Shown one piece after another: positions 1 to 7,702 of a stretch of DNA of 64,000 nucleotides. Origin of the DNA: Alkalihalobacterium chitinilyticum (lineage in GTDB: Bacteria > Bacillota > Bacilli > Bacillales > Bacillaceae_F); contig NZ_JAOTPO010000001.1 of NCBI RefSeq assembly GCF_029028005.1, positions 1-64,000 on the forward strand, read 5' to 3'. Positions within the stretch are counted from its first letter, which is position 1, and each line of letters begins with the position of its first letter. Under the pieces are notes generated by a model that saw nothing but the letters and a program-made list of their open reading frames with translations, made no database searches and was not told the DNA's origin. The translations under genes were made by a program, and so were the position numbers.

Positions 1-58
1 TTTCATAAGCCAGTAAAACTTCATTTTTAAATTCTTTAGAATACTTACTATTAGGCAT
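1..58 (-). CDS. IS3-family transposase OrfA, N-terminal fragment (partial)
   Basis: Reading leftward from the ATG at 58-56, the frame gives MPNSKYSKEFKNEVLLAYE and stays open to the window edge. A KYSKEFK opening is typical of the helix-turn-helix OrfA (InsE/transposase_8) of the IS150 group of IS3 elements, which binds the element's terminal repeats. A strong GGGGGAG ribosome site lies at 67-73. Only 19 codons are visible, so intactness cannot be judged. An accidental short ORF is the alternative, but the ribosome site and the adjacent candidate terminal repeat argue against it. Confidence 0.6.
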   Translation of the reverse strand, partial: MPNSKYSKEFKNEVLLAYE

Positions 59-120
59 AGAAAAACTCCCCCAAGGTAAACAGATTTTTATTTTTTAATC
101 TGTCTACCTATAGGGGAGCA
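1..120 (-). mobile_element. IS3-like insertion sequence, left end only (cut by window edge)
   Basis: A transposase start lies at the edge (see 1-58). Upstream of it on the minus strand is a candidate terminal inverted repeat reading TGCTCCCCTATAGGTAGACA, whose outermost TG lies at about 119-120. IS3-family ends typically begin with TG and sit just outside orfA, so I place the element boundary near 120. The other end, the orfB gene and any target duplication lie outside the window, so the family assignment rests on 19 residues and the terminal sequence. Confidence 0.6.
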
Positions 121-187
121 TATCACAAAGTGCAGGTAGCCTTTACTTCTATATATCTTACGTTATACACAAAGGACATCTAGGTAA

Positions 188-1663
188 TTAATTTTCATTT
201 TGAAAAAAACAAAACTGATTTTTCCCCTTGGCTTTCGAACGGTACAAAGCGGTATCGGCATTTTTATATAGTTCTGCGGGGGTTGTACCATGTTCTGGTG
301 TAAGTGCTATTCCTATACTCACGGTTACTCGTTCTCCATCAAGTTCTATTTCTTCACAGATATCCCGAACAGCTGCAATCATCTGATCTGCAGTCTTTTT
401 TATTTCTTTCAGGTCAGAAGAACGAATGATCATTGCAAACTCGTCTCCACCGAGTCTAGCCGATACATCCTTTGCACCAGCAAAAGTCTTTAACGTCCTG
501 GCTACGTTTTTTAACAACAAATCACCTTTATCATGTCCATGATAATCATTCACTAACTTAAAATTATCTAAATCAAGCATGACTAATGCCAATCCATCGT
601 TTTTGTCTAGTAAGGCAGAACGCAATAATTCATCAAAAGCTGCCCTGTTTTTCAAACCAGTTAAACTGTCATGAAAAGCTAAGTACATCGGCTTAGCTAA
701 CCACCTGGCAATGAGCAGTGCAATGACAACAGCAACCATCAAGATAACAGACAACTGTATATAGAACGTTCTCTTATTGCCGTTTAAAACATCCTGTAAG
801 TTTTTCTCATTGTACACAATTTCAATGACCTTATTCTTAGTTGTCCCTCCATCATATTTTGATGTATACGGGATATACCGGTAAATCGAAGCTTCTCCAT
901 TCACTTCCTCTCTTAACTCAGTCATCTCCTGTGTTGAGAGTGTACGTTCAAATGCAGCTCTTCTCCCTTGTGTCAAGCGCATTTCCTCAATAGGAATCCC
1001 TAATAAATTCCCCCCGATATTAAGAACATTAATATTATCTACAGAAGGATACCGTTTTTCCAATTCCTCGATCGTGTCTAAGAAATTAAACTCCTGAAAA
1101 ATCACTCCATCTTGGAGCGAATACCCAAGTTGTATCATGTACTTTTTATCCCGCGTTGCCATGTAACTGTACTTTTTAACTAATCCAGTGTGCTGTTCAA
1201 TATCCATCCCATCATCATAAAAGTTTCCAGTCTGCCTTCTTTCTTCCAGCACACTAGCAAGCTTCCGACAACAAGCCATAAAATCTAGTCCGATGTCCTC
1301 CTGAAAACTACTATGTGTAATAACAAAATCTTCATTAATAATGTAGATATCAAACTCTAACATTTTTTTTAATTCTTGAAAGTCCCATTGATCAAAATTA
1401 GGTTGTTCTTCATATTTACTGATTAGTATTTCAGAACTCGATTTCATTTTTGCCGCAGTCTCAGCTTCAAATAGAAAATACGCTTTTTCTATTGTATTAA
1501 GAGAATACTCAGCTATATTTTCAATTTGCTCTATATGGAATTGTTCATTCTTTTTCAATTCGTTTTTTAAGCGTTGATGGTCAATTAAAGTAATTGTAAA
1601 CGAAATGATTATTGCAAATACTATCATAATTATAGATAATTTTAGTCTAAATCCAGACTTCAC
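188..1663 (-). CDS. Membrane-anchored diguanylate cyclase (GGDEF)
   Basis: This protein should make cyclic-di-GMP from two GTP at the membrane. The longest frame begins at a TTG (1756), but that start has no ribosome site and overlaps the upstream gene. I prefer the GTG at 1663, which has AAAGAGGAG seven bases upstream and gives 491 aa. A transmembrane helix follows the N-terminus, then an approximately 260-residue extracellular sensor region of unrecognised fold, a second helix (AVVIALLIARWLA) and a C-terminal GGDEF domain. The active-site motif RLGGDEF is intact. The RxxD inhibitory site normally found upstream reads GAKD, so product inhibition at the I-site is probably absent. It lies downstream of, and is probably co-transcribed with, an EAL phosphodiesterase gene, so synthesis and breakdown of c-di-GMP are linked here. 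Confidence 0.88.
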   Translation of the reverse strand: MKSGFRLKLSIIMIVFAIIISFTITLIDHQRLKNELKKNEQFHIEQIENIAEYSLNTIEKAYFLFEAETAAKMKSSSEILISKYEEQPNFDQWDFQELKKMLEFDIYIINEDFVITHSSFQEDIGLDFMACCRKLASVLEERRQTGNFYDDGMDIEQHTGLVKKYSYMATRDKKYMIQLGYSLQDGVIFQEFNFLDTIEELEKRYPSVDNINVLNIGGNLLGIPIEEMRLTQGRRAAFERTLSTQEMTELREEVNGEASIYRYIPYTSKYDGGTTKNKVIEIVYNEKNLQDVLNGNKRTFYIQLSVILMVAVVIALLIARWLAKPMYLAFHDSLTGLKNRAAFDELLRSALLDKNDGLALVMLDLDNFKLVNDYHGHDKGDLLLKNVARTLKTFAGAKDVSARLGGDEFAMIIRSSDLKEIKKTADQMIAAVRDICEEIELDGERVTVSIGIALTPEHGTTPAELYKNADTALYRSKAKGKNQFCFFQNEN

Positions 1664-1715
1664 TTTCCCACTCCTCTTTAAAAATCGATTCGTTTGTGAA
1701 GTTATTTTTTTATTC

Positions 1716-2723
1716 TCACAAAGTTTCTCCACTTTCTTTTTCAAACTGCTGTTCAATTTGTTGAATTTTCCCTATCACATCTTGAGGTTTTAAAGGCTGA
1801 CTAAACAAGTATCCCTGTATGTGATAACACTCTTTTTCATTTAACAACTCAACTTGACCTAACGTTTCAACCCCTTCAGCTATTACTCTCATATGTAAAA
1901 AACGTGCCATTGAAAGAATGGTCAAATCACTGTGATTGGCAGCATCAAGATTTTGAATAAATGAACGATCAATCTTAATTAAATCAAAAGGTAAATCTTT
2001 TAAATAACTTAGCGAACAATAACCGGTCCCAAAGTCATCAATAGCTATCTGGATTCCAAGTTTTTTTAGATTGTGAAGAACCCTGATGGAATGTTCGAGA
2101 TTAACCATTGCCATACTTTCAGTAATTTCCAATTTCAAGAAATATCCAGGGACATCATATTTCCGGAGTATGCTTTCAACGGTTTCTACTAAATTCTCCT
2201 GGTAAAATTGCCGTGTTGAAAGGTTGACAGAGACGGCTAAATCCAAACACCCTTGTTCATGCCACGTTTTTAATTGCCTACATGCAGTATTCATTACCCA
2301 CTCTCCAATTGAAATAATAAGACCACTTTTTTCTACCATCGGAATGAACTCAGCAGGTGAGATAAGACCTCGTGTCGGGTGTTCCCAGCGGATTAGGGCT
2401 TCCACTGCAAATACCTTGCCTGTTTTACTATTTACTTGAGGCTGATAGACCAAGTAGAATTCTTCATTAGAAAGAGCCTTATGCATGTCACTTTCTAACA
2501 CGATTTGATCTAATATTTTTTCTGATAGTTCTGCGTCGTAAATTACACAACTTTTTGATAAGTCCTCTGCTTGATGCATAGCAATATAAGCATTTTTTAT
2601 CAAATCATCAACCTGTATAGCATGTTGCGGATAAAACGATACACCAACATTAGCCGAAACTTTTAATAAGAGGTCTTCAACTTGAATTGTTCTTTCCAAT
2701 GCATTATGTATTTGTTTGCACAC
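1716..2723 (-). CDS. EAL-domain c-di-GMP phosphodiesterase, C-terminal part of a split gene
   Basis: The first approximately 70 residues are the C-terminal end of a GGDEF domain whose N-terminal part lies in the gene immediately upstream. The rest is a complete EAL domain that hydrolyses c-di-GMP. The expected catalytic motifs are present: VEALIRW, SVNLS, ITES, DDFGTG, DLIKID, EGVET and QGYLFSQPL, so the enzyme looks active. The frame is the same as that of the upstream gene: TAA (2729-2727), GAG, then this GTG. The two ORFs are therefore one 845-codon frame broken by a single stop. The GTG has AAGAGG almost touching it, a poor spacing, so translation would need reinitiation, readthrough or an internal start. 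The alternative is that the whole gene is a recent pseudogene or carries a sequencing error. Confidence 0.8.
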   Translation of the reverse strand: MCKQIHNALERTIQVEDLLLKVSANVGVSFYPQHAIQVDDLIKNAYIAMHQAEDLSKSCVIYDAELSEKILDQIVLESDMHKALSNEEFYLVYQPQVNSKTGKVFAVEALIRWEHPTRGLISPAEFIPMVEKSGLIISIGEWVMNTACRQLKTWHEQGCLDLAVSVNLSTRQFYQENLVETVESILRKYDVPGYFLKLEITESMAMVNLEHSIRVLHNLKKLGIQIAIDDFGTGYCSLSYLKDLPFDLIKIDRSFIQNLDAANHSDLTILSMARFLHMRVIAEGVETLGQVELLNEKECYHIQGYLFSQPLKPQDVIGKIQQIEQQFEKESGETL

Positions 2724-2726
2724 CTC

Positions 2727-4250
2727 TTAACACTCTATTTCATCTGTAACAGGAGATAATAAAATAGCAAATACATCTCGATCGATCCTTGAAAAAAGGG
2801 TCCTCTTTGGAATGAACTGATGAAGTTTTTGAGTAAACGTTAACACAAGTTTATCTGCGATGACCTGCCCAAATACCTCTTTTATATTTTTTGCACCATC
2901 AATTTCAAACAACAAGACCGCTATTTTCTCCTGAGGGTTATTAGCTATTTGCTGCTCCACCATTCGCTTGAAGTAACGATTGTTTGGCAACCCTGTAAGT
3001 TCATCATTATAAGCCATATATTCAATTTTCTTTTTATCTTTTCTTTGCTGACTAATATCACGAAAAACTATAATGTTTCCAACTACAGTTCCATCTTCTT
3101 CATTAGGGGTAATGGTAATGGTAATTGAAACTGGAACTGCACTTCCGTCTTTCCTTAGAAACCAACCTTCTTCTACCCTGCGACTTTGTTTTTCAAATAA
3201 GTTAGCCTCTAGAAAGTCTTGAGTTAATTGTTCGCTTCTTACTCCCTTTAACTTAACAAACCCTAGCAATTCCTCACCCAGTATCTCCTCGCTCTTCCAC
3301 TGTAAGATGGCCTCTGCTTCTTGGTTGATTAGTGTCACTTGGCCATAGCGGTCTACAACAACAACACCTTCCCCCATATTAGACATAACTGTATTTAGGA
3401 ACCTTTCTTTTCTCTTTACGACCTCTTCAGCTCTTCTCTTAAAAATAAAGGGTTCCTCTACCGCTGTATAATAGAGCGCTCGCAAAAGATAGCAAAACCC
3501 AAATATTTGGAAGATATGACCTAAAAAGTTTTCAAAGCCAAACACACTAATATAGGAAGTAAACATAACATCACTAAATATCATGTAAAATGATGCAAGC
3601 ACGAGTGTAAGATAAAATACATCGCTTAACAACTTCCTATAAACGATTACAAATATACCTAAAGCTTGAATAATCAATGCTGCATATTGCAAACCATTCT
3701 TCAATGATGTTGTACCTACCCCTTCAATTACAAGATCAGGCAACAACTGAACAGGAGCATAAACAACAACCAGAATTATAAAAGAAACGAATAACCCTGC
3801 TCCATACGCTAGAAATCTCCTAATTACAGGCATTTTCCTTTCCTTCATTAATACAAGAACAAGTACCCCAAATGCCAAAAACAACCTACTAATCATATAG
3901 AACCATGTAGCTTGATAAGGCGAACTCTCTACGAAGAAAACAGGCATCCCTTTGTATGTAATTGCATGTGCGATTTCCAAAATCGTAATCGTAACAAAGA
4001 TAGCCCCTAGCCATAATTGTTTACTTGATCGCGTATACGGATAAATAATCCAAGCTTGTAATGATATAGTGGCACAAGCAATAACAATAAAAAAACTGAC
4101 AATAAGATGTGTAATTACATAATTTTCCCCTTTTACCAATTCAAAAAAAGGTTCTCTGATGACCATTAAAAATAAAACAATCAAAACGGGTATAAAAATA
4201 CTGATTTTATTTTTATTTAACGTTTGAAAAAACTCTCCCCTAATCCCCAC
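2727..4250 (-). CDS. MASE3-PAS-(degenerate) GGDEF sensor, N-terminal part of a split gene
   Basis: A GTG start has AGAGGGGA seven bases upstream. Residues of about 15-265 form seven or eight hydrophobic helices of the MASE3 membrane sensor type. They are followed by a PAS domain (about 285-400, with VVVDRYGQVTLINQEAEAIL) and the first part of a GGDEF domain (YNDELTGLPNNRYFKRM). The signature that should read GGDEF reads DRDVF within SRIDRDVFAIL, so cyclase activity is not expected. Such domains often act as GTP-sensing partners of an EAL domain. The frame stops at TAA 2729-2727, in the middle of the GGDEF fold, and continues in the same frame as the EAL gene. The intact ancestor was thus a MASE3-PAS-GGDEF-EAL protein of about 844 aa. 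If translated as is, this half would be a membrane sensor without output. Confidence 0.8.
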   Translation of the reverse strand: MGIRGEFFQTLNKNKISIFIPVLIVLFLMVIREPFFELVKGENYVITHLIVSFFIVIACATISLQAWIIYPYTRSSKQLWLGAIFVTITILEIAHAITYKGMPVFFVESSPYQATWFYMISRLFLAFGVLVLVLMKERKMPVIRRFLAYGAGLFVSFIILVVVYAPVQLLPDLVIEGVGTTSLKNGLQYAALIIQALGIFVIVYRKLLSDVFYLTLVLASFYMIFSDVMFTSYISVFGFENFLGHIFQIFGFCYLLRALYYTAVEEPFIFKRRAEEVVKRKERFLNTVMSNMGEGVVVVDRYGQVTLINQEAEAILQWKSEEILGEELLGFVKLKGVRSEQLTQDFLEANLFEKQSRRVEEGWFLRKDGSAVPVSITITITPNEEDGTVVGNIIVFRDISQQRKDKKKIEYMAYNDELTGLPNNRYFKRMVEQQIANNPQEKIAVLLFEIDGAKNIKEVFGQVIADKLVLTFTQKLHQFIPKRTLFSRIDRDVFAILLSPVTDEIEC

Positions 4251-4444
4251 ACTGCTGTCCCCTCTTATCTCTTTTTAGTTCATTCTAACTAAAACTTTAG
4301 GATCAATCTATAGCTTCCTTACAATTTTCACCAATCCTTCATGAATTCCATAGGACTCTTATGCTGTGTGAGGGTTTAAAATAAAACAGTCATTCCATAA
4401 TCCGTACAAACTCGGTCGGATATAAGAACATTACTCGACATCTC
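4251..4444. other. Intergenic region between divergent c-di-GMP locus and ctaB
   Basis: This is the left part of a 349-bp gap between divergent genes. It is AT-rich with no ORF of note. It should contain the promoter of the MASE3 gene on the minus strand, but I could not pick a convincing one. Confidence 0.4.
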
Positions 4445-4473
4445 TTGACAATTCCGCCATAAATCACTAATAT
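4445..4473 (+). promoter_or_regulatory. Candidate sigma-A promoter for ctaB
   Basis: TTGACA at 4445-4450 is followed by exactly 17 bases and TAATAT at 4468-4473. This is a perfect -35 box and a near-perfect -10 box at ideal spacing. It would start transcription near 4480 and leave a leader of about 120 bases before ctaB. Confidence 0.65.
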
Positions 4474-4599
4474 TCCCTATAGTATATAAATTCCTACTAG
4501 AGTCCAAATGTGTTATGATTTGTATTGGAATCTCTTTCATATATCAGCCAATGATGTAAGGTCGTATGAGATCATCTAGTAAAAGGGAAGAGGGAAATA

Positions 4600-5517
4600 A
4601 TGCAAGGGGAACAAAATTTAACAACACCGAAACAGAGCCTATCAACTAATTTAGCACTCACTGTCAAAACAGGTATTATTAAATCCAATCTTGTTACGAT
4701 GTTTGCCGGATTAACGTTGGCTCTGTACACATACCAATATAGTCTTTTTGATAAAATACCGGAAATTATTTTTGCTTTGATAGGATCCATTCTTGTTATG
4801 GGTGCTGCTGGCTCATTTAATAACTTATACGATCGGGATATTGACTCCATTATGGAGAGAACGAAAAACAGGCCAACTGTTACTGGTGAAATTAAGCCTG
4901 CTACTGTTTTATGGCTTGGGATTGTAATGTCAATCTCCGGGGTCACCGTGCTCGCTCTAGCTACGCCACTAGCTGCACTCCTAGGGTTTCTAGGATTGTT
5001 TTTTTATGTCGTACCATATACGATGTGGAGTAAAAGAAGGACTATCTATAATACAGAGATTGGCAGTATTTCTGGGGCTATGCCTCCTCTTATCGGTTGG
5101 GCTGCCATTTATCCAGACATTACCCATCCTGCTATTCTCGGCCTTTTTGTTATAGCTGTTGTATGGCAAATGCCTCATTTCTATGCGATCGCTATTCGAA
5201 AACATGAAGAATATAAAGCAGCTAAAGTTCCAATGCTTCCTGTGGTAAAAGGCATTAGAAGAACGTATCTACAGACAAATATTTATTTAGTCATTTTAAT
5301 TGCTACAAGTTTCCTTCTCGGGTCACTGAGCCTTGGTCTTATGTTAGTCGCAATTCTTTTAGGTGTTATATGGCTGATCTTAAGTATTTATGGCTATAAA
5401 AAGATGGATCCAGAAAAATGGGCAAAATCACTTTTTATTTTCTCTCTTATTCATATGACAGTCCTATTTTCAACTGTAATTATCTATTCAGTTATCGGGA
5501 TTTTGTTTAAACTGTAA
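4600..5517 (+). CDS. ctaB: Protoheme IX farnesyltransferase (haem O synthase)
   Basis: This membrane prenyltransferase attaches a farnesyl group to protohaem IX, giving haem O, the precursor of haem A for the terminal oxidases. At 305 aa it has the usual length for Bacillus CtaB. About eight or nine transmembrane segments are visible. The UbiA-superfamily Asp-rich motif NNLYDRDIDSIMERTKNRP binds the prenyl diphosphate, and YTMWSKRRT and MPHFYAIAI are family-specific. The ATG at 4600 follows a GAAGAGGGA ribosome site. ctaA and the cta oxidase genes, often adjacent in bacilli, are absent here; a copper chaperone gene follows. A strong terminator ends the transcript, so it looks monocistronic. 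Confidence 0.95.
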   Translation: MQGEQNLTTPKQSLSTNLALTVKTGIIKSNLVTMFAGLTLALYTYQYSLFDKIPEIIFALIGSILVMGAAGSFNNLYDRDIDSIMERTKNRPTVTGEIKPATVLWLGIVMSISGVTVLALATPLAALLGFLGLFFYVVPYTMWSKRRTIYNTEIGSISGAMPPLIGWAAIYPDITHPAILGLFVIAVVWQMPHFYAIAIRKHEEYKAAKVPMLPVVKGIRRTYLQTNIYLVILIATSFLLGSLSLGLMLVAILLGVIWLILSIYGYKKMDPEKWAKSLFIFSLIHMTVLFSTVIIYSVIGILFKL

Positions 5518-5546
5518 CACTAAATTGGACGCTTTCAACAAAAAAA

Positions 5547-5580
5547 CCAAACAACGCTCCTGGTTGTTTGGCTTTTTTTA
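5547..5580 (+). terminator. Rho-independent terminator after ctaB
   Basis: CCAAACAAC (5547-5555) and GTTGTTTGG (5563-5571) form a perfect 9-bp stem with a 7-base loop, followed by a run of T from 5573. Confidence 0.9.
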
Positions 5581-5684
5581 TTTCAACTTGTACTCTGCTC
5601 CACTTTTCTAAACCACTCTAACTTTTTCTCGAATAAAAGTAACCCCTTTGCTAAAAACTGATAAAAAAAGGTGTGGTGACCAAG

Positions 5685-5891
5685 ATGAAGCACGTCTCTC
5701 TTCAAGTTGAAAAAATGAGTTGTGGAAACTGTCTCTCAACCGTAGAAAATGCATTAACTCAAATGAATGGAGTCAATCGAGCGAAAGCTAGTCTTGAAGA
5801 TAAAAAGGTTGAGGTTGAATATGACGAAACGAAAGCTGAAGTTTATGACTTGGCAGAAGCTGTGAGAAAAGCCGGATACATTGTGTTGTAA
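5685..5891 (+). CDS. copZ: CopZ-like copper chaperone (HMA domain)
   Basis: This is a small cytosolic heavy-metal-associated domain protein that carries Cu(I), probably to a CopA-type ATPase. The metal site MSCGNC (MxCxxC) is near the N-terminus, and the sequence follows the beta-alpha-beta pattern ending KAGYIVL. The frame is open from a GTG at 5673, but the ATG at 5685 has GGTGA five bases upstream and gives 68 aa, close to CopZ of B. subtilis, so I use it. No copA or csoR is next to it. Its position beside ctaB may reflect a link between copper supply and haem-copper oxidase assembly; that is inference. Confidence 0.88.
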   Translation: MKHVSLQVEKMSCGNCLSTVENALTQMNGVNRAKASLEDKKVEVEYDETKAEVYDLAEAVRKAGYIVL

Positions 5892-5906
5892 AAAAATTAA
5901 ATCAAT

Positions 5907-5946
5907 AACCAAAAGAGACAGGGAATAAGCCCTGTCTCTTTTGGTT
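5907..5946. terminator. Bidirectional terminator between copZ and cysI
   Basis: A perfect 17-bp stem (5907-5923 with 5930-5946) with a 6-base loop sits between the convergent genes. A-rich sequence on the left gives the T-run needed for the minus strand. Confidence 0.9.
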
Positions 5947-5952
5947 ACTTTA

Positions 5953-7674
5953 TTAATCGTGAAAATTTGTACCGTCTGTTGTTTCTTTTATGACACCAGC
6001 ACGAATGACAAAATCACCAAAGTGTTCGCCTTCTTCTCGCTCTTTAGCATAGCGCGGAAGTAGAACACGAAGCTCATTTAAGATTTCCTCTTCGCCGATG
6101 TTTTCGCGGTACATTTTACTTAGACGACTTCCATCAAACGCTGCACCGAGGTACATATTGTACTTACCAGGGGCTTTACCGATAAAACCAATTTCAGCAA
6201 GTGCATGACGCGCACAACCATTAGGACAGCCTGTCATGCGAATTGTGATCTCTTTATCATGTAAACCACTCTCATCAACAATTTCATCGATTTTATCGAT
6301 AAGTCCTGGTAAATATCGCTCTGCTTCAGCCATCGCCAGCCCGCATGTCGGTAAGGCAACACAGGCTAATGAACTGCGACGAATAGCCGAATACTGCTTT
6401 CCATCCGTTAAGCCAAATTGCTCAATTAATTCAGTAATTTTTTTCTTTTTCTGACTCGTAACATTTGCAATGACCAGGTTTTGGTTAGCTGTTAAACGAA
6501 AATCTCCTGTGTGGATTTTTGCAATTTCCCGTAAACCTGTCATCAATTTATAGTCTTCGAGATCAGTAATACGTCCACCTTCAACGAATAATGTAAAATG
6601 CCATTTGCCTTTTGCGCCTTTCACCCATCCGTAACGGTCACCATTATGGTCAAAGTGGTATGGCTTTGCTTCTTCGAGGCTCCAGCCAAGACGAGCTTCA
6701 ATTTCAGCTACGACCGTATCTAAACCTAGTCGGTCCACCGTATATTTGAAACGTGCATTTTTTCGTTCGGAACGATTTCCGTAATCACGCTGGATCATGA
6801 TGATCTTTTCAGCAACGTCATAAATTTGCTCCGGTTTACAGAACCCAATCACTTTTGCTACTTGAGGATACGTTTCTTTATCCCCGTGACTCATCCCCAT
6901 ACCGCCGCCAATTACAACGTTAAATCCAAGCAGTTTACCATCTTCTACAACAGCAATATAGCCAAGGTCTTGCGAGAAGATATCCACATCATTGGATGGT
7001 GGTACTGCAATCCCGATCTTGAACTTTCTTGGTAAATAAAGCGGTCCGTACATCGGTTCAACTTCTTCAACATCAGGTGTACCTGCTACCATTTCTTCAT
7101 CTAACCACAACTCATGGTACGCTCTTGTACGCGGGAGTAAGTCATCACTTAATAGTTTTGACCACTTAAATACTTCCTCATGTACTTCTGATTGATCAGG
7201 GTTAGGGTTGCACATCACGTTACGGTTAACGTCCCCGCACGCAGCAATCGTATCTAATAAAGAAGCATGGATTTCTTGGATTGTTTTTTTCATATTCCAC
7301 TTTAGAATACCGTGCATCTGAAACGCTTGGCGCGTCGTCAATTTTAATGTACAGTTCCCGTATTTTTGAGCTAGGTCATCCATCACTAGCCATTGTTCAG
7401 GAGTAGCTACCCCACCAGGTGTTCGCACTCGTAACATAAATTGATACGCAGGCTCTAATTTTTGTTTTTGACGCTCATTACGTAGATCACGGTCATCTTG
7501 TAAATAGCTTCCGTGGAATTTCATAAGACGATTATCATCATCTGAGATCCCTGCACTAATTCGGTCCAGCATTGTTTCTTTTAATGTACCGCGTAAGTAA
7601 TTACTATCTTCTTTAATACGTTCAACGTCACTCGGCGGCCCTTCTGGTGCTTTTAATAAAGTCTTATTCACCAT
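5953..7674 (-). CDS. cysI: Assimilatory sulfite reductase (NADPH), haemoprotein beta subunit
   Basis: CysI reduces sulfite to sulfide with six electrons supplied by the CysJ flavoprotein, feeding cysteine synthesis. At 573 aa it has the normal length. The C-terminal half holds the [4Fe-4S]-sirohaem cysteines: CVALPTC (C-x5-C) and TGCPNGCAR (C-x3-C). Sirohaem and sulfite contacts such as [10 protein letters not shown] and [10 protein letters not shown] are present in the first half, and the second ferredoxin-like repeat follows. The ATG at 7674 has AAAGGAGT upstream. It lies 28 bp downstream of cysJ on the same strand and is almost certainly co-transcribed. No siroheme or APS/PAPS reductase genes are nearby. 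Confidence 0.96.
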   Translation of the reverse strand: MVNKTLLKAPEGPPSDVERIKEDSNYLRGTLKETMLDRISAGISDDDNRLMKFHGSYLQDDRDLRNERQKQKLEPAYQFMLRVRTPGGVATPEQWLVMDDLAQKYGNCTLKLTTRQAFQMHGILKWNMKKTIQEIHASLLDTIAACGDVNRNVMCNPNPDQSEVHEEVFKWSKLLSDDLLPRTRAYHELWLDEEMVAGTPDVEEVEPMYGPLYLPRKFKIGIAVPPSNDVDIFSQDLGYIAVVEDGKLLGFNVVIGGGMGMSHGDKETYPQVAKVIGFCKPEQIYDVAEKIIMIQRDYGNRSERKNARFKYTVDRLGLDTVVAEIEARLGWSLEEAKPYHFDHNGDRYGWVKGAKGKWHFTLFVEGGRITDLEDYKLMTGLREIAKIHTGDFRLTANQNLVIANVTSQKKKKITELIEQFGLTDGKQYSAIRRSSLACVALPTCGLAMAEAERYLPGLIDKIDEIVDESGLHDKEITIRMTGCPNGCARHALAEIGFIGKAPGKYNMYLGAAFDGSRLSKMYRENIGEEEILNELRVLLPRYAKEREEGEHFGDFVIRAGVIKETTDGTNFHD

Positions 7675-7702
7675 ATTTATTTACTCCTTTCAATCCAATC
7701 AA

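Noticed and set aside
1716-1756. 41-bp overlap between the EAL gene and the cyclase gene
   Set aside because: It depends on a TTG at 1756 with no ribosome site. The GTG at 1663 has AAAGAGGAG at proper spacing and removes the overlap.
4481-4519. Second ctaB promoter with TATGAT at 4514-4519
   Set aside because: The matching -35 (TTCCTA) is poor, while the TTGACA/TAATAT pair just upstream is near perfect.
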